The notes below the pieces were generated by a model. It searched no databases, was not told the DNA's origin, and saw only the letters and a list, made by a program, of their open reading frames with translations. Shown here one piece after another: positions 1 to 10,630 of a DNA stretch of 64,000 bases (within the stretch, counting starts at the first letter, position 1; each line of letters opens with the position of its first letter). Both the position numbers and the translations under genes were made by a program. The stretch is from assembly GCF_900091585.1 (NCBI RefSeq), contig NZ_FMHT01000003.1, positions 2,155,501-2,219,500 on the forward strand, given 5' to 3'. This DNA comes from Micromonospora nigra (GTDB taxonomy: Bacteria > Actinomycetota > Actinomycetes > Mycobacteriales > Micromonosporaceae).

Positions 1-381
<381 letters not shown>

Positions 382-1710
382 CTACCGCAGGAACCCTTCG
401 TAGTTCCGCTGCATCAGCTGGCTCTCGATCTGCTTGGTCGTCTCCAGACCGACGCCGACCATGATCAGCACTGCGGTGCCGCCGAACGGGAAGTTGAGGT
501 ACTGCTGCCGGTCCAGCCAGATGAAGAAGAAGTTCGGCAGGATCGAGATGATCGCCAGGTAGAGGGCACCCGGCAGGGTGATCCGGCTGAGGATGAAGTC
601 GAGGTAGTCGGCGGTCGGCTTGCCGGGGCGGATGCCCGGCACGAAGCCGCCGTACTTCTTCATGTTGTCTGCGACCTCGGTCGGGTTGAACGTGATCGAG
701 ACGTAGAAGTACGTGAAGAAGATGATCAGCAGGAAGTAGACCACGATGTAGATCGGGCTGGTCGGGTCGACCAGGTTGTTCTGGATCCACGCCTGGGTCT
801 TGCCCGGGTCGGTCTGGTCGAAGAACTGGAGCGCGAGCTGCGGCAGGTACAGCAGCGACGAGCCGAAGATGACCGGGATGACACCCGCCTGGTTCACCTT
901 CAGCGGGATGTAGGTCGAGGTGCCGCCGTACATCCGCCGGCCGATCATGCGCTTGGCGTACTGCACCGGGATCCGGCGCTGCGCCTGCTCGATGAAGCAG
1001 ACCGCGGTGATGACCACCAGGACCAGCGCGATGACCAGGAAGAACTTGGCCCAGCCCTGGCTCTCCTTGATCGACCAGCCCTCGGCGGGGAGCCGGGCGG
1101 CGATCGAGGTGAAGATCAGGACGGACATGCCGTTGCCGACGCCCCGGTCGGTGATCAGCTCGCCGAGCCACATCACCACACCGGTGCCCGCGGTCATCGT
1201 CATCACCAGGATCGACAGGGTCAGCCAGTCGGGGATGCCGGTGCCCTCGGGGATGATCGGGAACTGGTCGCACTGGTTGTTGAACAGCTGCCCGGAACGG
1301 GCCAGGGCGACGAACGCCGACGCCTGCAGGACACCCAGGCCCAGGGTCAGGTACCGGGTGTACTGGGTGATCTTCGCCTGGCCGGACTGGCCCTCCTTGC
1401 GGAGCTGCTCGAGGCGCGGGATCACCACGGTCAGCAACTGCAGGATGATCGACGCGGTGATGTAGGGCATGATGCCCAGCGCGAAGACCGAGAGCTGCAG
1501 CAGCGCCCCGCCGGAGAACAGGTTGAGCAGGTTGAGCACCCCGGTCGAGCCGTTCTCCAGGGTGTCGAGGCACTTCTGCACGTTGCCGTACGACACGCCC
1601 GGGCTGGGCAGGGTCGCGCCCAGCCGGTAGACCGCGATGATGCCTACTGTGAACAGCAGCTTCTTGCGCAGGTCAGGCGTACGGAACGCACTGAGAAAGG
1701 CGGACAGCAA
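382..1710 (-). CDS. secY: Preprotein translocase subunit SecY
   Basis: Central pore of the Sec translocase, an inner-membrane channel for secreted and membrane proteins. At 442 residues it has the normal length, with about ten hydrophobic segments. The conserved N-terminal part (FRTPDLRKKLLFT) and the SVLIF/GNGMS region near residues 210-220 fit SecY. It follows rplO after a 231-base gap and is directly followed by adk. It works with SecE, encoded at 29929-30324 in this window. The gap to rplO holds a strong hairpin, so secY-adk may have partly independent expression. Confidence 0.98.
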   Translation of the reverse strand: MLSAFLSAFRTPDLRKKLLFTVGIIAVYRLGATLPSPGVSYGNVQKCLDTLENGSTGVLNLLNLFSGGALLQLSVFALGIMPYITASIILQLLTVVIPRLEQLRKEGQSGQAKITQYTRYLTLGLGVLQASAFVALARSGQLFNNQCDQFPIIPEGTGIPDWLTLSILVMTMTAGTGVVMWLGELITDRGVGNGMSVLIFTSIAARLPAEGWSIKESQGWAKFFLVIALVLVVITAVCFIEQAQRRIPVQYAKRMIGRRMYGGTSTYIPLKVNQAGVIPVIFGSSLLYLPQLALQFFDQTDPGKTQAWIQNNLVDPTSPIYIVVYFLLIIFFTYFYVSITFNPTEVADNMKKYGGFVPGIRPGKPTADYLDFILSRITLPGALYLAIISILPNFFFIWLDRQQYLNFPFGGTAVLIMVGVGLETTKQIESQLMQRNYEGFLR

Positions 1711-1887
1711 CTTCTTCCTCCTGCGCGAGGCGGGCCGCCGGTGATCCCTGGCGGGTCGGGGTGGTCGGGCGAACGCCCGATATCCATAGCTGGAAAGGGA
1801 CTCTAACAGCCCGATCCCGGTCCGGGCAGATGCGCCCGGCTACATAAACCGAGTCCGATGTTACCGGTCGCAAGGGCCCGGGGTACA

Positions 1888-1930
1888 CCATGGCGCCCGC
1901 CAGTTTGGATCAACCGGACGGGCGCCATGG
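1888..1930 (-). terminator. 12-bp perfect inverted repeat between rplO and secY
   Basis: Arms 1888-1899 and 1919-1930 are exact reverse complements (CCATGGCGCCCG) around a 19-base loop, starting 12 bases past the rplO stop. There is no U-run, which is common for actinobacterial terminators. It could be a terminator, an attenuator or an RNA processing/stability site that lowers secY-adk expression relative to the ribosomal genes. In the remaining bases up to secY (1711-1887), one stretch on the minus strand (about 1777-1805) has GGGCG facing CGCCCGACC, resembling the leader element described for rpsJ and rpsL. Confidence 0.6.
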
Positions 1931-1941
1931 GTTCTACAGCC

Positions 1942-2385
1942 TTACAGCTCGGTGGCCGAGCCACCGGCCGCGGTGATCTTCTCCTTCGCCGACGCGCTGA
2001 ACGCGTGCGCCGACACCTGGAGCGCCACACCGCCGAGGTCCCCGGTGCCGAGCACCTTCACCGGGTGGCCCTTGCGGACCGCACCGGCCTCGACCAGCTC
2101 GGCCGGGCCGACCTGACCGCCGTTGGGGAACAGCTCGGCCAGCCGGTCCAGGTTGACCACCTGGAAGACGACCTTGAACTTGTTCTTGAAGCCCTTCATC
2201 TTCGGCAGGCGCATGTGGATGGGCATCTGCCCACCCTCGAACGCCGCCGAGATGTTCTTGCGGGCCTTCGAGCCCTTGGTACCGCGACCGGCGGTCTTGC
2301 CCTTGGAGCCCTCACCACGACCCACGCGGGTCTTGGCGGTCTTGGCCCCGGGTGCCGGGCGCAGGTGGTGGACCTTGATCGTCAT
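1942..2385 (-). CDS. rplO: 50S ribosomal protein L15
   Basis: Large-subunit protein of 147 residues that binds 23S rRNA late in assembly. The N-terminus [15 protein letters not shown] and the Gly/Lys/Arg-rich [17 protein letters not shown] stretch (about residues 22-38) are typical of L15. Last ribosomal gene of the spc cluster here. Its ATG overlaps the rpmD stop (TAATG), implying translational coupling. A 12-bp hairpin follows its stop. Confidence 0.98.
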   Translation of the reverse strand: MTIKVHHLRPAPGAKTAKTRVGRGEGSKGKTAGRGTKGSKARKNISAAFEGGQMPIHMRLPKMKGFKNKFKVVFQVVNLDRLAELFPNGGQVGPAELVEAGAVRKGHPVKVLGTGDLGGVALQVSAHAFSASAKEKITAAGGSATEL

Positions 2386-2567
2386 TACTCGACCTCCTCG
2401 ACCTTCACGAGGTGGTTGACCGTGAAGATCATGCCGCGGATCTCCGGACGGTCCTCCTTGACCACCACGTCGTTGATCCGCTTGAGACCGAGCGAACGCA
2501 GCGAGTCACGCTGGTTCCTCTTGGTCCCGATCTCGGACCGGACCTGGGTGACCTTCAGGCGAGCCAT
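2385..2567 (-). CDS. rpmD: 50S ribosomal protein L30
   Basis: Short (60-residue) large-subunit protein. The sequence begins [14 protein letters not shown] and contains [11 protein letters not shown], the standard L30 core. The start is fixed by a one-base overlap with the rpsE stop; its own stop overlaps the rplO start in the same way, so rpsE-rpmD-rplO form a tightly coupled string. Confidence 0.98.
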   Translation of the reverse strand: MARLKVTQVRSEIGTKRNQRDSLRSLGLKRINDVVVKEDRPEIRGMIFTVNHLVKVEEVE

Positions 2568-3181
2568 CAGGAAGCCACCTCCGCCCGCGACGCCAGCATG
2601 GCGGCCGGCGCGACGTCCTCGACCGGCAGACCACGACGCGCGGCGACCTGCTCCGGGGACTCGAGCCCCTTCAGCGCCGCGACGGTGGCGTGCACGATGT
2701 TGATCGGGTTCGACGACCCGAGGCTCTTGGAGAGCACGTCGTGGATGCCCGCGCACTCCAGCACGGCACGCACCGGCCCACCGGCGATGACACCCGTACC
2801 GGCCGAGGCCGGCTTGAGCAGCACCACACCGGCGGCGTCCTCGCCCTGCACCGGGTGCGGGATCGAGGCACCGATGCGCGGCACCTTGAAGAAGTGCTTC
2901 TTGGCCTCCTCGACACCCTTGGCGATCGCCGCGGGCACCTCCTTGGCCTTTCCGTATCCCACGCCGACGGTGCCGTCGCCGTCGCCCACGATCACCAGGG
3001 CGGTGAAGCTGAAGCGACGACCACCCTTCACGACCTTGGCGACGCGGTTGATCGCGACGACCCGCTCGAGGTGCGGGGTCTTCTCGACGGGCGCGTTTCC
3101 GCGACCGCCCTCACGGCGGTTGTCGCGGCGACCACCCTCGTTGCCACCGGACCCGCCGCCACGGCGCTGTTGACCTGGCAT
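2567..3181 (-). CDS. rpsE: 30S ribosomal protein S5
   Basis: Small-subunit protein important for decoding accuracy, 204 residues. The start [10 protein letters not shown] is chosen because the S5 family sequence begins shortly after it. About 30 residues of Gly/Arg-rich N-terminal extension precede the conserved dsRNA-binding part ([20 protein letters not shown], residues 39-58), as in other actinobacteria. The C-terminal S5 fold contains [18 protein letters not shown]. Sits between rplR (34 bases upstream) and rpmD (overlapping). Confidence 0.97.
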   Translation of the reverse strand: MPGQQRRGGGSGGNEGGRRDNRREGGRGNAPVEKTPHLERVVAINRVAKVVKGGRRFSFTALVIVGDGDGTVGVGYGKAKEVPAAIAKGVEEAKKHFFKVPRIGASIPHPVQGEDAAGVVLLKPASAGTGVIAGGPVRAVLECAGIHDVLSKSLGSSNPINIVHATVAALKGLESPEQVAARRGLPVEDVAPAAMLASRAEVAS

Positions 3182-3215
3182 CAGCAGCCTTCCTTCTCTC
3201 TCGTGACGGGGTTTG

Positions 3216-3605
3216 TCAGAACTCGAGCCCGGCTTCGCGGGCGGCGTCGGCAAGCGCGGCGACCCGCCCCGCGTACCGGTTGCCACCGCGGTCGAAGACG
3301 ACCTTGGAGATGCCGGCGGCCTTCGCCCGCTCGGCGAGCAGACCACCGACCTTGCCGGCCAGGGCGCTCTTGTCGCCCTCCGTGCCACGCAGCGACGCGT
3401 CCAGGGTCGAGGCCGACGCCAGGGTGTGACCCTTGGTGTCGTCCACGACCTGGGCGACGATGTGCCGCAGGGAACGGGTGACCACGAGGCGGGGACGCTC
3501 GGCGGTGCCGCTGATGTTCTTGCGGACCCGGAAGTGCCGGCGCGCACGCCCGACGGCACGCTTGGCGGCGACGCCGCGGCGGCGCTTGAGCAGCGTGGCG
3601 CTCAC
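3216..3605 (-). CDS. rplR: 50S ribosomal protein L18
   Basis: Binds 5S rRNA in the central protuberance together with L5. The protein has 129 residues, beginning [20 protein letters not shown], and the L18 signature region [13 protein letters not shown] ([20 protein letters not shown]) is present near residue 34. Starts 4 bases inside the rplF end (rplF stops at 3602), giving ATGA-type coupling. Confidence 0.98.
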   Translation of the reverse strand: MSATLLKRRRGVAAKRAVGRARRHFRVRKNISGTAERPRLVVTRSLRHIVAQVVDDTKGHTLASASTLDASLRGTEGDKSALAGKVGGLLAERAKAAGISKVVFDRGGNRYAGRVAALADAAREAGLEF

Positions 3606-4144
3606 TTCTTACCTGCCTTTCCAGCCTTACGGCGGATTACCTCACCCTGGTACTTCACGCCCTTGCCCTTGTAGGGCTCCGGCGGGCGGATCTTCCGGAT
3701 GTTGGCGGCAACCTCACCGACCAGCTGCTTGTCGATGCCGGCCACGTGGAACAGCGTCGGCTTCTCCACCGTGAAGGTGATGCCGTCGGGCGCGGCGACC
3801 AGCACCGGGTGCGAGAACCCGAGCGCGAACTCCAGGTCCTTGCCCTTGGCCGTGACACGGTAACCGGTGCCGGCGATCTCCAGGCTCTTGCGGTAGCCCT
3901 CGGTCACGCCGACGATCATGTTGGCGACCAGGGTACGGCTCAGGCCGTGCAGTTCCTTGGCCCTGCGCTCGTCGTTCGGGCGGTTGACGTTCAGCTGCCC
4001 GTCCTCGGCCCGCTCGACGGTGATCGGCTCGGCCAGCGTGTGCGCGAGCTCGCCCTTGGGGCCCTTGACCTTGACGGTCTGCCCGTCGATCGTGATGTCG
4101 ACGCCGGAGGGCACCGGGATCGACTTACGTCCAATACGCGACAT
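3602..4144 (-). CDS. rplF: 50S ribosomal protein L6
   Basis: Binds near the sarcin-ricin loop region of 23S rRNA; 180 residues, the normal length. The start [15 protein letters not shown] is the canonical N-terminus. An in-frame upstream ATG at 4255 would add 37 residues unlike the family and would overlap rpsH, so I rejected it. The C-terminal signature [12 protein letters not shown] is present. Overlaps rplR by 4 bases. Confidence 0.98.
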   Translation of the reverse strand: MSRIGRKSIPVPSGVDITIDGQTVKVKGPKGELAHTLAEPITVERAEDGQLNVNRPNDERRAKELHGLSRTLVANMIVGVTEGYRKSLEIAGTGYRVTAKGKDLEFALGFSHPVLVAAPDGITFTVEKPTLFHVAGIDKQLVGEVAANIRKIRPPEPYKGKGVKYQGEVIRRKAGKAGKK

Positions 4145-4160
4145 TTCTACCTGTCTCCCG

Positions 4161-4568
4161 TTACCAGACGAAGGCGAGGACTTCCCCGCCAACGCTCCGC
4201 TTGCGGGCCTGCCGGTCGGTGAGCAGCCCCTGGGACGTCGAAATGATCGCCACACCCAGCCCGCCGAGCACCCGGGGGAGCCCGTCCGACTTGGCGTACA
4301 CCCGGAGACCGGGCTTGGACACGCGCTTGATGCCGGCCAGGCTCCGCTCGCGGTTCTGGCCGTACTTCAGCTCGACGACCAGTCGCTTGCCGACGGCGCC
4401 CTCCTCGGGCTCCTCGACCAACCAGGTGGCGATGTAACCCTCGGCCTTGAGGACCTCGGCGATGTTCGCCTTGATCTTCGAGTAGGGCATCGTCACCCGG
4501 TCGTGGTACGCCTGGTTGGCGTTACGCAGACGCGTGAGCATGTCTGCGATCGGGTCGGTCATCGTCAT
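4161..4568 (-). CDS. rpsH: 30S ribosomal protein S8
   Basis: Small-subunit protein binding 16S helix 21, 135 residues. Contains [15 protein letters not shown] at the N-terminus and [20 protein letters not shown] near the C-terminus. There are two possible starts, MTMTDP at 4568 or MTDP at 4562. No close ribosome-binding site separates them clearly (a GAAAGG lies about 12 bases before the first). In E. coli S8 is the spc operon repressor; whether that holds here cannot be seen. Confidence 0.98.
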   Translation of the reverse strand: MTMTDPIADMLTRLRNANQAYHDRVTMPYSKIKANIAEVLKAEGYIATWLVEEPEEGAVGKRLVVELKYGQNRERSLAGIKRVSKPGLRVYAKSDGLPRVLGGLGVAIISTSQGLLTDRQARKRSVGGEVLAFVW

Positions 4569-4597
4569 GAAACTCGTCAGCCTTTCTCGCCGGGGTT

Positions 4598-4618
4598 CCC
4601 GGGGCGTTGCGCCCCGGG
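4598..4618 (-). repeat. 9-bp hairpin between rpsN and rpsH
   Basis: Exact inverted repeat CCCGGGGCG / CGCCCCGGG with a 3-base loop, in the 74-base gap between rpsN (upstream in transcription) and rpsH. Candidate intercistronic stability or attenuation element; no U-run follows. Confidence 0.5.
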
Positions 4619-4642
4619 CCTACGGCGAAGAGCAATAGCTAT

Positions 4643-4828
4643 TTACCAGGAAGCCTTGGACACGCCGGGCAGCTCACCGCGGTGGGCCATCTCCCGGATG
4701 CACACCCGGCAGAGACCGAACTTGCGGTATACCGCCTTGGGACGCCCGCACCGCTGGCAGCGGGTGTACGCGCGAACCGAGAACTTCGGCTTCGCGGCCG
4801 CCTTGAGGATCAGCGCCTTCTTGGCCAT
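4643..4828 (-). CDS. rpsN: 30S ribosomal protein S14, zinc-binding short type
   Basis: The protein has 61 residues. Four cysteines C24, C27, C40 and C43 form the zinc site (CQRC ... CRVC), marking the short C+ type of S14 rather than the longer zinc-free paralogue. This matters because many actinomycetes keep both kinds and swap them under zinc control. The copy in the spc cluster is normally the zinc-dependent one, as here. It follows rplE by one base. Confidence 0.97.
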   Translation of the reverse strand: MAKKALILKAAAKPKFSVRAYTRCQRCGRPKAVYRKFGLCRVCIREMAHRGELPGVSKASW

Positions 4829-4829
4829 C

Positions 4830-5399
4830 TCAGTTCTCCTTGAACGGGAAGCCCAGGAGCTTGAGCAGCGCCCGGCCCTCGTCGTCGGTCGTGGCGGTGG
4901 TGACCACCGTGATGTCCATGCCCCGCGGCCGATCGATCTTGTCCTGGTCGATCTCGTGGAACACCGACTGCTCGGTCAGGCCGAACGTGTAGTTGCCGTG
5001 CCCGTCGAGCTTGCGCCCGTCGAGACCGCGGAAGTCGCGGATACGCGGCAGCGCGATGGACAGCAGCCGGTCCAGGAACTCCCACATCCGGTCGCCGCGC
5101 AGGGTCACCTTCGCGCCGATCGGCATGCCCTCGCGCAGCTTGAACTGCGCGATGGACTTGGTCGCCCGCCGCACCTGCGGCTTCTGGCCGGTGATCGTGG
5201 CGAGGTCGCGGACGGCGCCGTCGATCAGCTTGGCGTCGCGGGCGGCCTCGCCCACGCCCATGTTGACGACGATCTTGACCAGCCGCGGCACCCGCATGGG
5301 GTTGCCGTAGCTGTACTGCTCGCGCAGCTGGGCCACGATCTCGTTGCGGTACCGCTCCTTGAGGCGCGGCAGGGTCTTGGTTTCGGTAGCCGTGGTCAT
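4830..5399 (-). CDS. rplE: 50S ribosomal protein L5
   Basis: Binds 5S rRNA and contacts the P-site tRNA; 189 residues from the ATG. Contains [16 protein letters not shown] and the C-terminal [18 protein letters not shown] at 5402 is also in frame. I prefer the ATG at 5399, because the AAGGA before it is then 6 bases away and the rplX stop overlaps it as TGATG. Confidence 0.97.
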   Translation of the reverse strand: MTTATETKTLPRLKERYRNEIVAQLREQYSYGNPMRVPRLVKIVVNMGVGEAARDAKLIDGAVRDLATITGQKPQVRRATKSIAQFKLREGMPIGAKVTLRGDRMWEFLDRLLSIALPRIRDFRGLDGRKLDGHGNYTFGLTEQSVFHEIDQDKIDRPRGMDITVVTTATTDDEGRALLKLLGFPFKEN

Positions 5400-5713
5400 C
5401 ACAGGTCCTTACCGGTGCTACGCGCGATGCGGACCTTCTGGCCGTTGTCGTCGATCCGGTAGCCGACCCGGGTCGGCTTGCCGTCGGAGTCCAGGACCTG
5501 CACGTTCGAGACGTGGATCGGGGCCTCCTGGGTGACGATGCCACCAGTCTTGGCGCCACGCTGGGTGGTGCTGATGCGGGTGTGCTTCTTGACCCGGTTC
5601 ACGCCCTCGACTAGGACCTTGTCCTGCCGCGGGTAGGCCGCGATGACCTTGCCCTTGGCACCCTTGTCCTTGCCGGCGATGACGACGACCGTGTCGCCCT
5701 TCTTGACCTTCAC
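5399..5713 (-). CDS. rplX: 50S ribosomal protein L24
   Basis: Assembly-initiating large-subunit protein with an N-terminal KOW motif ([20 protein letters not shown]). The 104-residue version begins at a GTG so that the N-terminus reads MKVKKGD, as in relatives. A second GTG at 5719 would add two residues and give a 4-base GTGA overlap with the rplN stop. A GGAGG lies 4 bases before the 5719 GTG and 10 before the 5713 GTG, so the start is not settled. Confidence 0.96.
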   Translation of the reverse strand: MKVKKGDTVVVIAGKDKGAKGKVIAAYPRQDKVLVEGVNRVKKHTRISTTQRGAKTGGIVTQEAPIHVSNVQVLDSDGKPTRVGYRIDDNGQKVRIARSTGKDL

Positions 5714-5715
5714 GG

Positions 5716-6084
5716 TCACAACACCTCCGGCGCGAGGGAAATGATCTTCATGAACCGCTTGTCCCGCAGCTCCCGGCCCACCGGGCCGAAGATACGGGTA
5801 CCGCGCGGGTCCCCGCCGTCCTTGATGATGACGGCGGCGTTCTCGTCGAAACGGATGTACGAGCCGTCCGGCCGCCGCCTCTCCTTGGCGGTGCGGACGA
5901 CGACGGCCTTGACGACGTCGCCCTTCTTCACACCGGCACCCGGGATCGCGTCCTTGACGGTGGCCACGATGACGTCGCCGATGCTCGCGTAGCGCCGACC
6001 GGAGCCACCGAGAACCCGGATGCACAGGATCTCCCGGGCACCCGTGTTGTCGGCGACGCGCAGTCGCGACTCCTGCTGAATCAC
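5716..6084 (-). CDS. rplN: 50S ribosomal protein L14
   Basis: Subunit-interface protein that also binds the silencing factor RsfS. It has 122 residues, the universal length. Starts [17 protein letters not shown] and contains the signature region [18 protein letters not shown]. Separated from rpsQ by 98 bases containing a 10-bp hairpin. Confidence 0.98.
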   Translation of the reverse strand: MIQQESRLRVADNTGAREILCIRVLGGSGRRYASIGDVIVATVKDAIPGAGVKKGDVVKAVVVRTAKERRRPDGSYIRFDENAAVIIKDGGDPRGTRIFGPVGRELRDKRFMKIISLAPEVL

Positions 6085-6108
6085 GTCTATCTCCTATGTC
6101 TGCCGGTT

Positions 6109-6133
6109 CTCCGGCCGCACCTGGCGGCCGGAG
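6109..6133 (-). repeat. 10-bp hairpin between rpsQ and rplN
   Basis: Arms CTCCGGCCGC (6109-6118) and GCGGCCGGAG (6124-6133) are exact reverse complements with a 5-base loop, in the 98-base rpsQ-rplN gap. Possible processing or attenuation site inside the operon. Confidence 0.5.
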
Positions 6134-6182
6134 CCTGGCGGAACCTGCGCCCGGCGTGACACCGGGCGAGCTCGAGCCTTCG

Positions 6183-6464
6183 CTACTTGGCCTTTTCCTG
6201 GATCTCCACGAGCCGCCAACGCTTCGTGGCGGACAGCGGCCGGGTCTCCATGATCAGGACCCGGTCACCGATGCCGGCGGCGTTCTGCTCGTCGTGCACC
6301 TTCAGCTTGCGGGTACGGCGCATGATCTTGCCGTACAGCGCGTGCTTGACCCGGTCCTCGACCTCGACCACGACGGTCTTTTCCATCTTGTCGCTGACCA
6401 CGAGGCCCTCGCGGACCTTGCGACGCGCACGGGGCGCGTCCACGGTGGTGTTCTCCTCGGTCAT
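6183..6464 (-). CDS. rpsQ: 30S ribosomal protein S17
   Basis: 16S rRNA-binding OB-fold protein of 93 residues. Contains [20 protein letters not shown] and [20 protein letters not shown], the S17 core. The first 15 residues (acidic, then Arg-rich) are a short extension common in actinobacteria. Confidence 0.98.
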   Translation of the reverse strand: MTEENTTVDAPRARRKVREGLVVSDKMEKTVVVEVEDRVKHALYGKIMRRTRKLKVHDEQNAAGIGDRVLIMETRPLSATKRWRLVEIQEKAK

Positions 6465-6495
6465 GCTCGAGCTCCCTTACGCTCGCTCCGCTCGC

Positions 6496-6729
6496 TCACG
6501 AAGTCACCTCAGTCGGCGCGGCCGAGAGCCCCAGCTCGCGCTCACGCATGATCGTGTAGATCCGGGCGATCTCCCGACGGATGACCTGCAGCCGCCGGTT
6601 GTTGTCCAGCTGCCCGGTTGCGGCCTGCACGCGGAGGTTGAACAGCTCCGCCTTGGCCTCGCGCAGCTTCGTGACCAGCTCCTCCTCGGAGAGCTCACGC
6701 AGCTCGGAAGGCTTGACGCCCGCTGCCAT
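6496..6729 (-). CDS. rpmC: 50S ribosomal protein L29
   Basis: Small helical-hairpin protein near the polypeptide exit tunnel, 77 residues. Has the L29 pattern [20 protein letters not shown] and [18 protein letters not shown]. Its start overlaps the rplP stop by one base; 31 bases separate it from rpsQ. Confidence 0.98.
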   Translation of the reverse strand: MAAGVKPSELRELSEEELVTKLREAKAELFNLRVQAATGQLDNNRRLQVIRREIARIYTIMRERELGLSAAPTEVTS

Positions 6730-7154
6730 CAGGATTCACCCACTTCGCGCGTCACAATGCGGCACTTCATCGGGAGCTTGTGGATCGCGCGACGCATCGC
6801 CTCTCGCGCGATCTGCTCGTTGGGGAAGGACATCTCGAAGAGCACCCGCCCCGGCTTGACGTTGGCGACCCACCACTCGGGCGAGCCCTTACCGGAACCC
6901 ATCCGGGTCTCCGCCGGCTTCTTGGTCAGGGCCTGGTCCGGGAAGATCGTGATCCAGACCTTGCCACCACGCTTGATGTGGCGGGTCATCGCGATACGCG
7001 CCGACTCGATCTGACGGTTCGTCACGTACGCCGGCTCGAGAGCCTGGATCCCGAACTCGCCGAACACCACCCGGTTGCCGCCCTTGGACGCGCCGCTGCG
7101 GTCCGGGTGGTGCGGCTTGCGGAAGCCCTTCGGGGGCTTGCGCGGCATCAGCAT
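6729..7154 (-). CDS. rplP: 50S ribosomal protein L16
   Basis: Large-subunit protein near the A-site tRNA elbow, 141 residues. N-terminus [20 protein letters not shown], with the family motifs [20 protein letters not shown] and [19 protein letters not shown]. Begins 3 bases after the rpsC stop. Confidence 0.98.
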
Positions 7155-7157
7155 CTG

Positions 7158-8012
7158 TCAGCCCTCCTGCTGCGTTTCCGCCGCGGCGGCGACGGCGGCG
7201 GGATCCACCGCGTCACCACTCGGCGTCTCGGCCTGCTGCGCGATGGTGGTCGCGGCAGCCCGGCCGGCTTCGGTGCCACCGGCGGTCGTGCCGGACGAGC
7301 CGGACCGACCACGGCGCGGCCGCTCGGGGCGGTCGCCGCGCTCACGACGCGGGCGCGACGGCGCCTCGGCCGGAGTCTCCCGACCCGGCACCGCGTCGCC
7401 CTTGTAGATCCAGACCTTCACACCGATCCGACCGAAGGTGGTACGGGCCTCGAAGAAGCCGTACTCGATGTTGGCCCGCAGCGTGTGCAGCGGAACCCGG
7501 CCCTCGCGGTAGAACTCCGTCCGGCTCATCTCGGCGCCGCCGAGGCGACCCGAGACCTGCACCCGGATGCCCTTGCAGACCGGGTTCTTCATCGCCGACT
7601 GCATGGCCTTACGCATGGCCCGACGGAAGCTGACCCGGCTGGAGAGCTGCTCGGCGACGCCCTGGGCGACCAGCTGCGCGTCCGACTCGGGGTTCTTCAC
7701 CTCGATGATGTTCAGCTGGACCTGCTTGCCGGTGAGCTTCTCCAGCTCGCCGCGGATCCGGTCGGCCTCCGCACCCTTACGGCCGATGACGATGCCCGGC
7801 CGGGCGGTGAAGATGTCCACGCGGACCCGGTCGCGGGTGCGCTCGATGTCGACCTTGGAGATGCCGGCGCGCTCGAGCCCCTTGGACATCATCCGGCGGA
7901 TCTTGACATCCTCGCCGATGTAGTCCTTGTAGAGCTTGTCCGCGAACCAGCGGGACTTCCAGTCGGTCGAGATGCCGAGCCGGAACCCGTGCGGGTGAAC
8001 CTTCTGACCCAT
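7158..8012 (-). CDS. rpsC: 30S ribosomal protein S3
   Basis: mRNA-entry protein with helicase activity as part of the 30S subunit; 284 residues. N-terminal [14 protein letters not shown], a type-II KH domain around residues 60-85 ([20 protein letters not shown]), and the C-terminal S3 domain to about residue 215. The last 70 residues are Arg/Pro/Ala-rich low complexity, a tail seen in actinobacterial S3 and probably disordered. Overlaps rplV by one base. Confidence 0.98.
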   Translation of the reverse strand: MGQKVHPHGFRLGISTDWKSRWFADKLYKDYIGEDVKIRRMMSKGLERAGISKVDIERTRDRVRVDIFTARPGIVIGRKGAEADRIRGELEKLTGKQVQLNIIEVKNPESDAQLVAQGVAEQLSSRVSFRRAMRKAMQSAMKNPVCKGIRVQVSGRLGGAEMSRTEFYREGRVPLHTLRANIEYGFFEARTTFGRIGVKVWIYKGDAVPGRETPAEAPSRPRRERGDRPERPRRGRSGSSGTTAGGTEAGRAAATTIAQQAETPSGDAVDPAAVAAAAETQQEG

Positions 8013-8467
8013 TACTCGGCACCCTCCGTCGTGCTCTGCGTCTCCGCCGTCTCGGCCTGCTTCGCCGGGGCCGCCTTCTTCGCGGCCTTCTTCGGCGCGG
8101 CCGGCGCCACCGCCTCCACCTTCACCGTGATGTGGCAGGTGCGCTTGCGGATCCGGTACGCCCGGCCCTGTGCCCGAGGCTGGAACCGCTTCATGGTCGG
8201 GCCCTCGTCGACGAACGCCTCGCTGACGAGCAGCGCATCGGGGTCCAGCCGCTCGTTGTTCTCCGCGTTGGCGATCGCGCTCGCGAGCACCTTGTACACC
8301 TGCTCGCTCGCAGCCTGCGGCGCGAACTGCAGCACCGTGAGCGCCTCCTTCGCGGGCAGGCCGCGGACGAGGTTGACCACCCGGCGCGCCTTCATCGGCG
8401 AGATGCGCACGTGCCGCGCAACCGCCCGCGCGCCCGGAAGCACCGGAGCGTCGCCCTTTCCTGGCAT
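8012..8467 (-). CDS. rplV: 50S ribosomal protein L22
   Basis: Lines the nascent-peptide exit tunnel; the loop of this protein can alter macrolide binding. The protein has 151 residues. Core begins [21 protein letters not shown] and includes the tunnel hairpin region [20 protein letters not shown]. The last 30 residues are Ala/Lys/Glu-rich low complexity. Follows rpsS after 40 bases. Confidence 0.97.
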   Translation of the reverse strand: MPGKGDAPVLPGARAVARHVRISPMKARRVVNLVRGLPAKEALTVLQFAPQAASEQVYKVLASAIANAENNERLDPDALLVSEAFVDEGPTMKRFQPRAQGRAYRIRKRTCHITVKVEAVAPAAPKKAAKKAAPAKQAETAETQSTTEGAE

Positions 8468-8507
8468 CGCTGTAACCCCTTGATCCTCTATCCGTATGCC
8501 CGCGGCG

Positions 8508-8789
8508 TCAGCGCCGACGGCTCTTCCGGTCGTCCTTCTCGTGACCCTTGAACGTACGGGTCAGCGCGAACTCGCCGAGCTTGTGCCCGACCATCGCCTC
8601 GGTCACGAACACCGGGACGTGCTTGCGTCCGTCGTGCACGGCGATCGTGTGACCCAGCATGTCCGGGATGATCGTCGAGCGCCGCGACCAGGTCTTGATC
8701 ACGTTCTTCGAGCCCTTTTCGTTCTGCGTCTCCACCTTCTTGAGCAGGTGGTCGTCGACGAACGGGCCCTTCTTCAGGCTGCGAGGCAT
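8508..8789 (-). CDS. rpsS: 30S ribosomal protein S19
   Basis: Head protein contacting the A-site finger, 93 residues, [20 protein letters not shown] at the N-terminus and [13 protein letters not shown] near residue 70, both diagnostic of S19. Lies 12 bases after rplB. Confidence 0.98.
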   Translation of the reverse strand: MPRSLKKGPFVDDHLLKKVETQNEKGSKNVIKTWSRRSTIIPDMLGHTIAVHDGRKHVPVFVTEAMVGHKLGEFALTRTFKGHEKDDRKSRRR

Positions 8790-8801
8790 GTCTTATCTCC
8801 C

Positions 8802-9641
8802 TCAGCCGCGCTTACGCGTGGCGTAGCGACGGCGGACGATCAGCCGGTCACTCGGCTGGCCCTTACGACGGGTGCGGCCCTCGGGCTTACCCTGCGGGTT
8901 GACCGGGTGGCGACCGCCGGAGGTCTTACCCTCACCACCACCGTGCGGGTGGTCGACCGGGTTCATCGCGACACCACGGACGGTCGGGCGCTTGCCCTTC
9001 CACCGCATGCGGCCGGCCTTGCCCCAGTTGATGTTCGACTGGTCGGCGTTGCCGATCTCGCCGACGCTCGCGCGGCAGCGGACGTCGACACGCCGGATCT
9101 CACCGGACGGCATGCGCAGGGTCGCGTACGCGCCCTCACGGCCGAGCAGCTGGATCCCCACACCGGCCGAGCGGGCCAGCTTCGCGCCGCCGCCCGGACG
9201 CAGCTCCACGTTGTGGATCGTGGTACCGACCGGGATGTTGCGCAGCGGCAGGTTGTTGCCCGGCTTGATGTCGGCGGCCGGACCCGACTCCACGGCGTCG
9301 CCCTGCTTCAGGTCCTTCGGCGCGAGGATGTAGCGCTTCTCGCCGTCGGCGTAGTGCAGCAGCGCGATGCGCGCAGTGCGGTTCGGGTCGTACTCGATGT
9401 GGGCGACCTTCGCCGGGATGCCGTCCTTGTCGACCCGCTTGAAGTCGATCAGGCGGTACTGGCGCTTGTGCCCGCCGCCGTGGTGCCGGGCGGTGATCCG
9501 GCCGTGGGCGTTGCGACCGCCCTTCTTCGGCAGCGGAGCCAGCAGCGACTTCTCGGGCGTCGACCGGGTGATCTCGGCGAAGTCGGCGACGCTCGAGCCA
9601 CGCCGGCCCGGCGTCGTCGGCTTGTACTTACGGATAGCCAT
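8802..9641 (-). CDS. rplB: 50S ribosomal protein L2
   Basis: Conserved protein needed for subunit association and peptidyl-transferase assembly; 279 residues. Contains [20 protein letters not shown] and the C-terminal [20 protein letters not shown] loop that reaches toward the peptidyl-transferase centre. Begins 12 bases after rplW. Confidence 0.99.
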   Translation of the reverse strand: MAIRKYKPTTPGRRGSSVADFAEITRSTPEKSLLAPLPKKGGRNAHGRITARHHGGGHKRQYRLIDFKRVDKDGIPAKVAHIEYDPNRTARIALLHYADGEKRYILAPKDLKQGDAVESGPAADIKPGNNLPLRNIPVGTTIHNVELRPGGGAKLARSAGVGIQLLGREGAYATLRMPSGEIRRVDVRCRASVGEIGNADQSNINWGKAGRMRWKGKRPTVRGVAMNPVDHPHGGGEGKTSGGRHPVNPQGKPEGRTRRKGQPSDRLIVRRRYATRKRG

Positions 9642-9653
9642 TGTCTACACCCC

Positions 9654-9956
9654 TCAGCTGACCGGGCCGCCGAAGGCCTCGATACGGTCACCGTCAGCCA
9701 GCTTCACCATCGCCCGCTTGGTGTCCTTGCGCTTACCGAACCCGGTCCGGGTCCGCTTGCGCTTGCCCTCGCGGTTGAGCGTGTTGACCGTCAGGACGCG
9801 GACGTCGAAGATCTGCTGGATAGCGATCTTGATCTCGGTCTTGTTCGCGTCCGGGTGCACCAGGAAGGTGTACCAGTTGCGGTTCAGCTCGCTGTAGCTC
9901 TTCTCCGAGACGACCGGCGCCACGATGATGTCGCGCGGGTCGGCGATCGTGCTCAC
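9654..9956 (-). CDS. rplW: 50S ribosomal protein L23
   Basis: Exit-tunnel protein that docks trigger factor and SRP; 100 residues. GTG start giving [20 protein letters not shown]. The GTG overlaps the rplD stop (GTGA). The motif [18 protein letters not shown] is the L23 signature area. Confidence 0.97.
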   Translation of the reverse strand: MSTIADPRDIIVAPVVSEKSYSELNRNWYTFLVHPDANKTEIKIAIQQIFDVRVLTVNTLNREGKRKRTRTGFGKRKDTKRAMVKLADGDRIEAFGGPVS

Positions 9957-10630
9957 TTGCCATCCTCCTCGGTGGTCTCGGCGGACCCGGCCGCAGGGCC
10001 GACCTCCGTCGGCAGCCCCAGGAACTCGTCCAGGGCCTCCTTGGTGAAGACCACGTCGTCGGCCACCAGCACGTCGTACGTGTTGAGCTGACCGGCCTCG
10101 ATCAGGTGCACCCGCGGCTCGTTGCGCAGCGACACCCAGTTCAGCTCGTCGGTGCCGCTCAGCACGACCAGGACCCGACGGGCGTCGGTCAGCTTGGCGA
10201 GCGTGGCCAGGGCGGCCTTGGTCGACGGCTTCTCGCCCGAGACGAAAGCCTCGACGACGTGCACCTGCCCGGCGCGGGCCCGGTCGGAGAGGGCGCCACG
10301 CAGGGCGGCAGCCTTCATCTTCTTCGGGGTGCGCTGGCTGTAGTCGCGCGGCACCGGGCCGTGCACCACGCCACCGCCGGCGAACTGCGGCGCGCGGATC
10401 GAGCCCTGCCGGGCCCGACCGGTGCCCTTCTGCTTGTAGGGCTTCTTGCCGCCGCCGGCGACCTCGCCCCGCGTCTTGACCTTGTGGGTGCCCTGCCGGG
10501 CCGCCGCGAGCTGGGCCACCACGACCTGGTGCATCAGCGCGACGTTGGCCTGCACGTCGAAGATGTCGCCGGGCAGCTCGACCGAGCCGCTCCTGGTGCC
10601 CTCGACGGTGATCACGTCGACCGTGGTCAC
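9953..10630 (-). CDS. rplD: 50S ribosomal protein L4
   Basis: Tunnel-constriction protein, in E. coli also the S10-operon autoregulator. The protein has 225 residues. Contains [20 protein letters not shown] with the extended loop that reaches the tunnel, around residues 57-76. Overlaps both rplC and rplW by 4 bases. If L4 controls this operon too, the target would be the long leader upstream of rpsJ; that is inference only. Confidence 0.98.
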   Translation of the reverse strand: MTTVDVITVEGTRSGSVELPGDIFDVQANVALMHQVVVAQLAAARQGTHKVKTRGEVAGGGKKPYKQKGTGRARQGSIRAPQFAGGGVVHGPVPRDYSQRTPKKMKAAALRGALSDRARAGQVHVVEAFVSGEKPSTKAALATLAKLTDARRVLVVLSGTDELNWVSLRNEPRVHLIEAGQLNTYDVLVADDVVFTKEALDEFLGLPTEVGPAAGSAETTEEDGK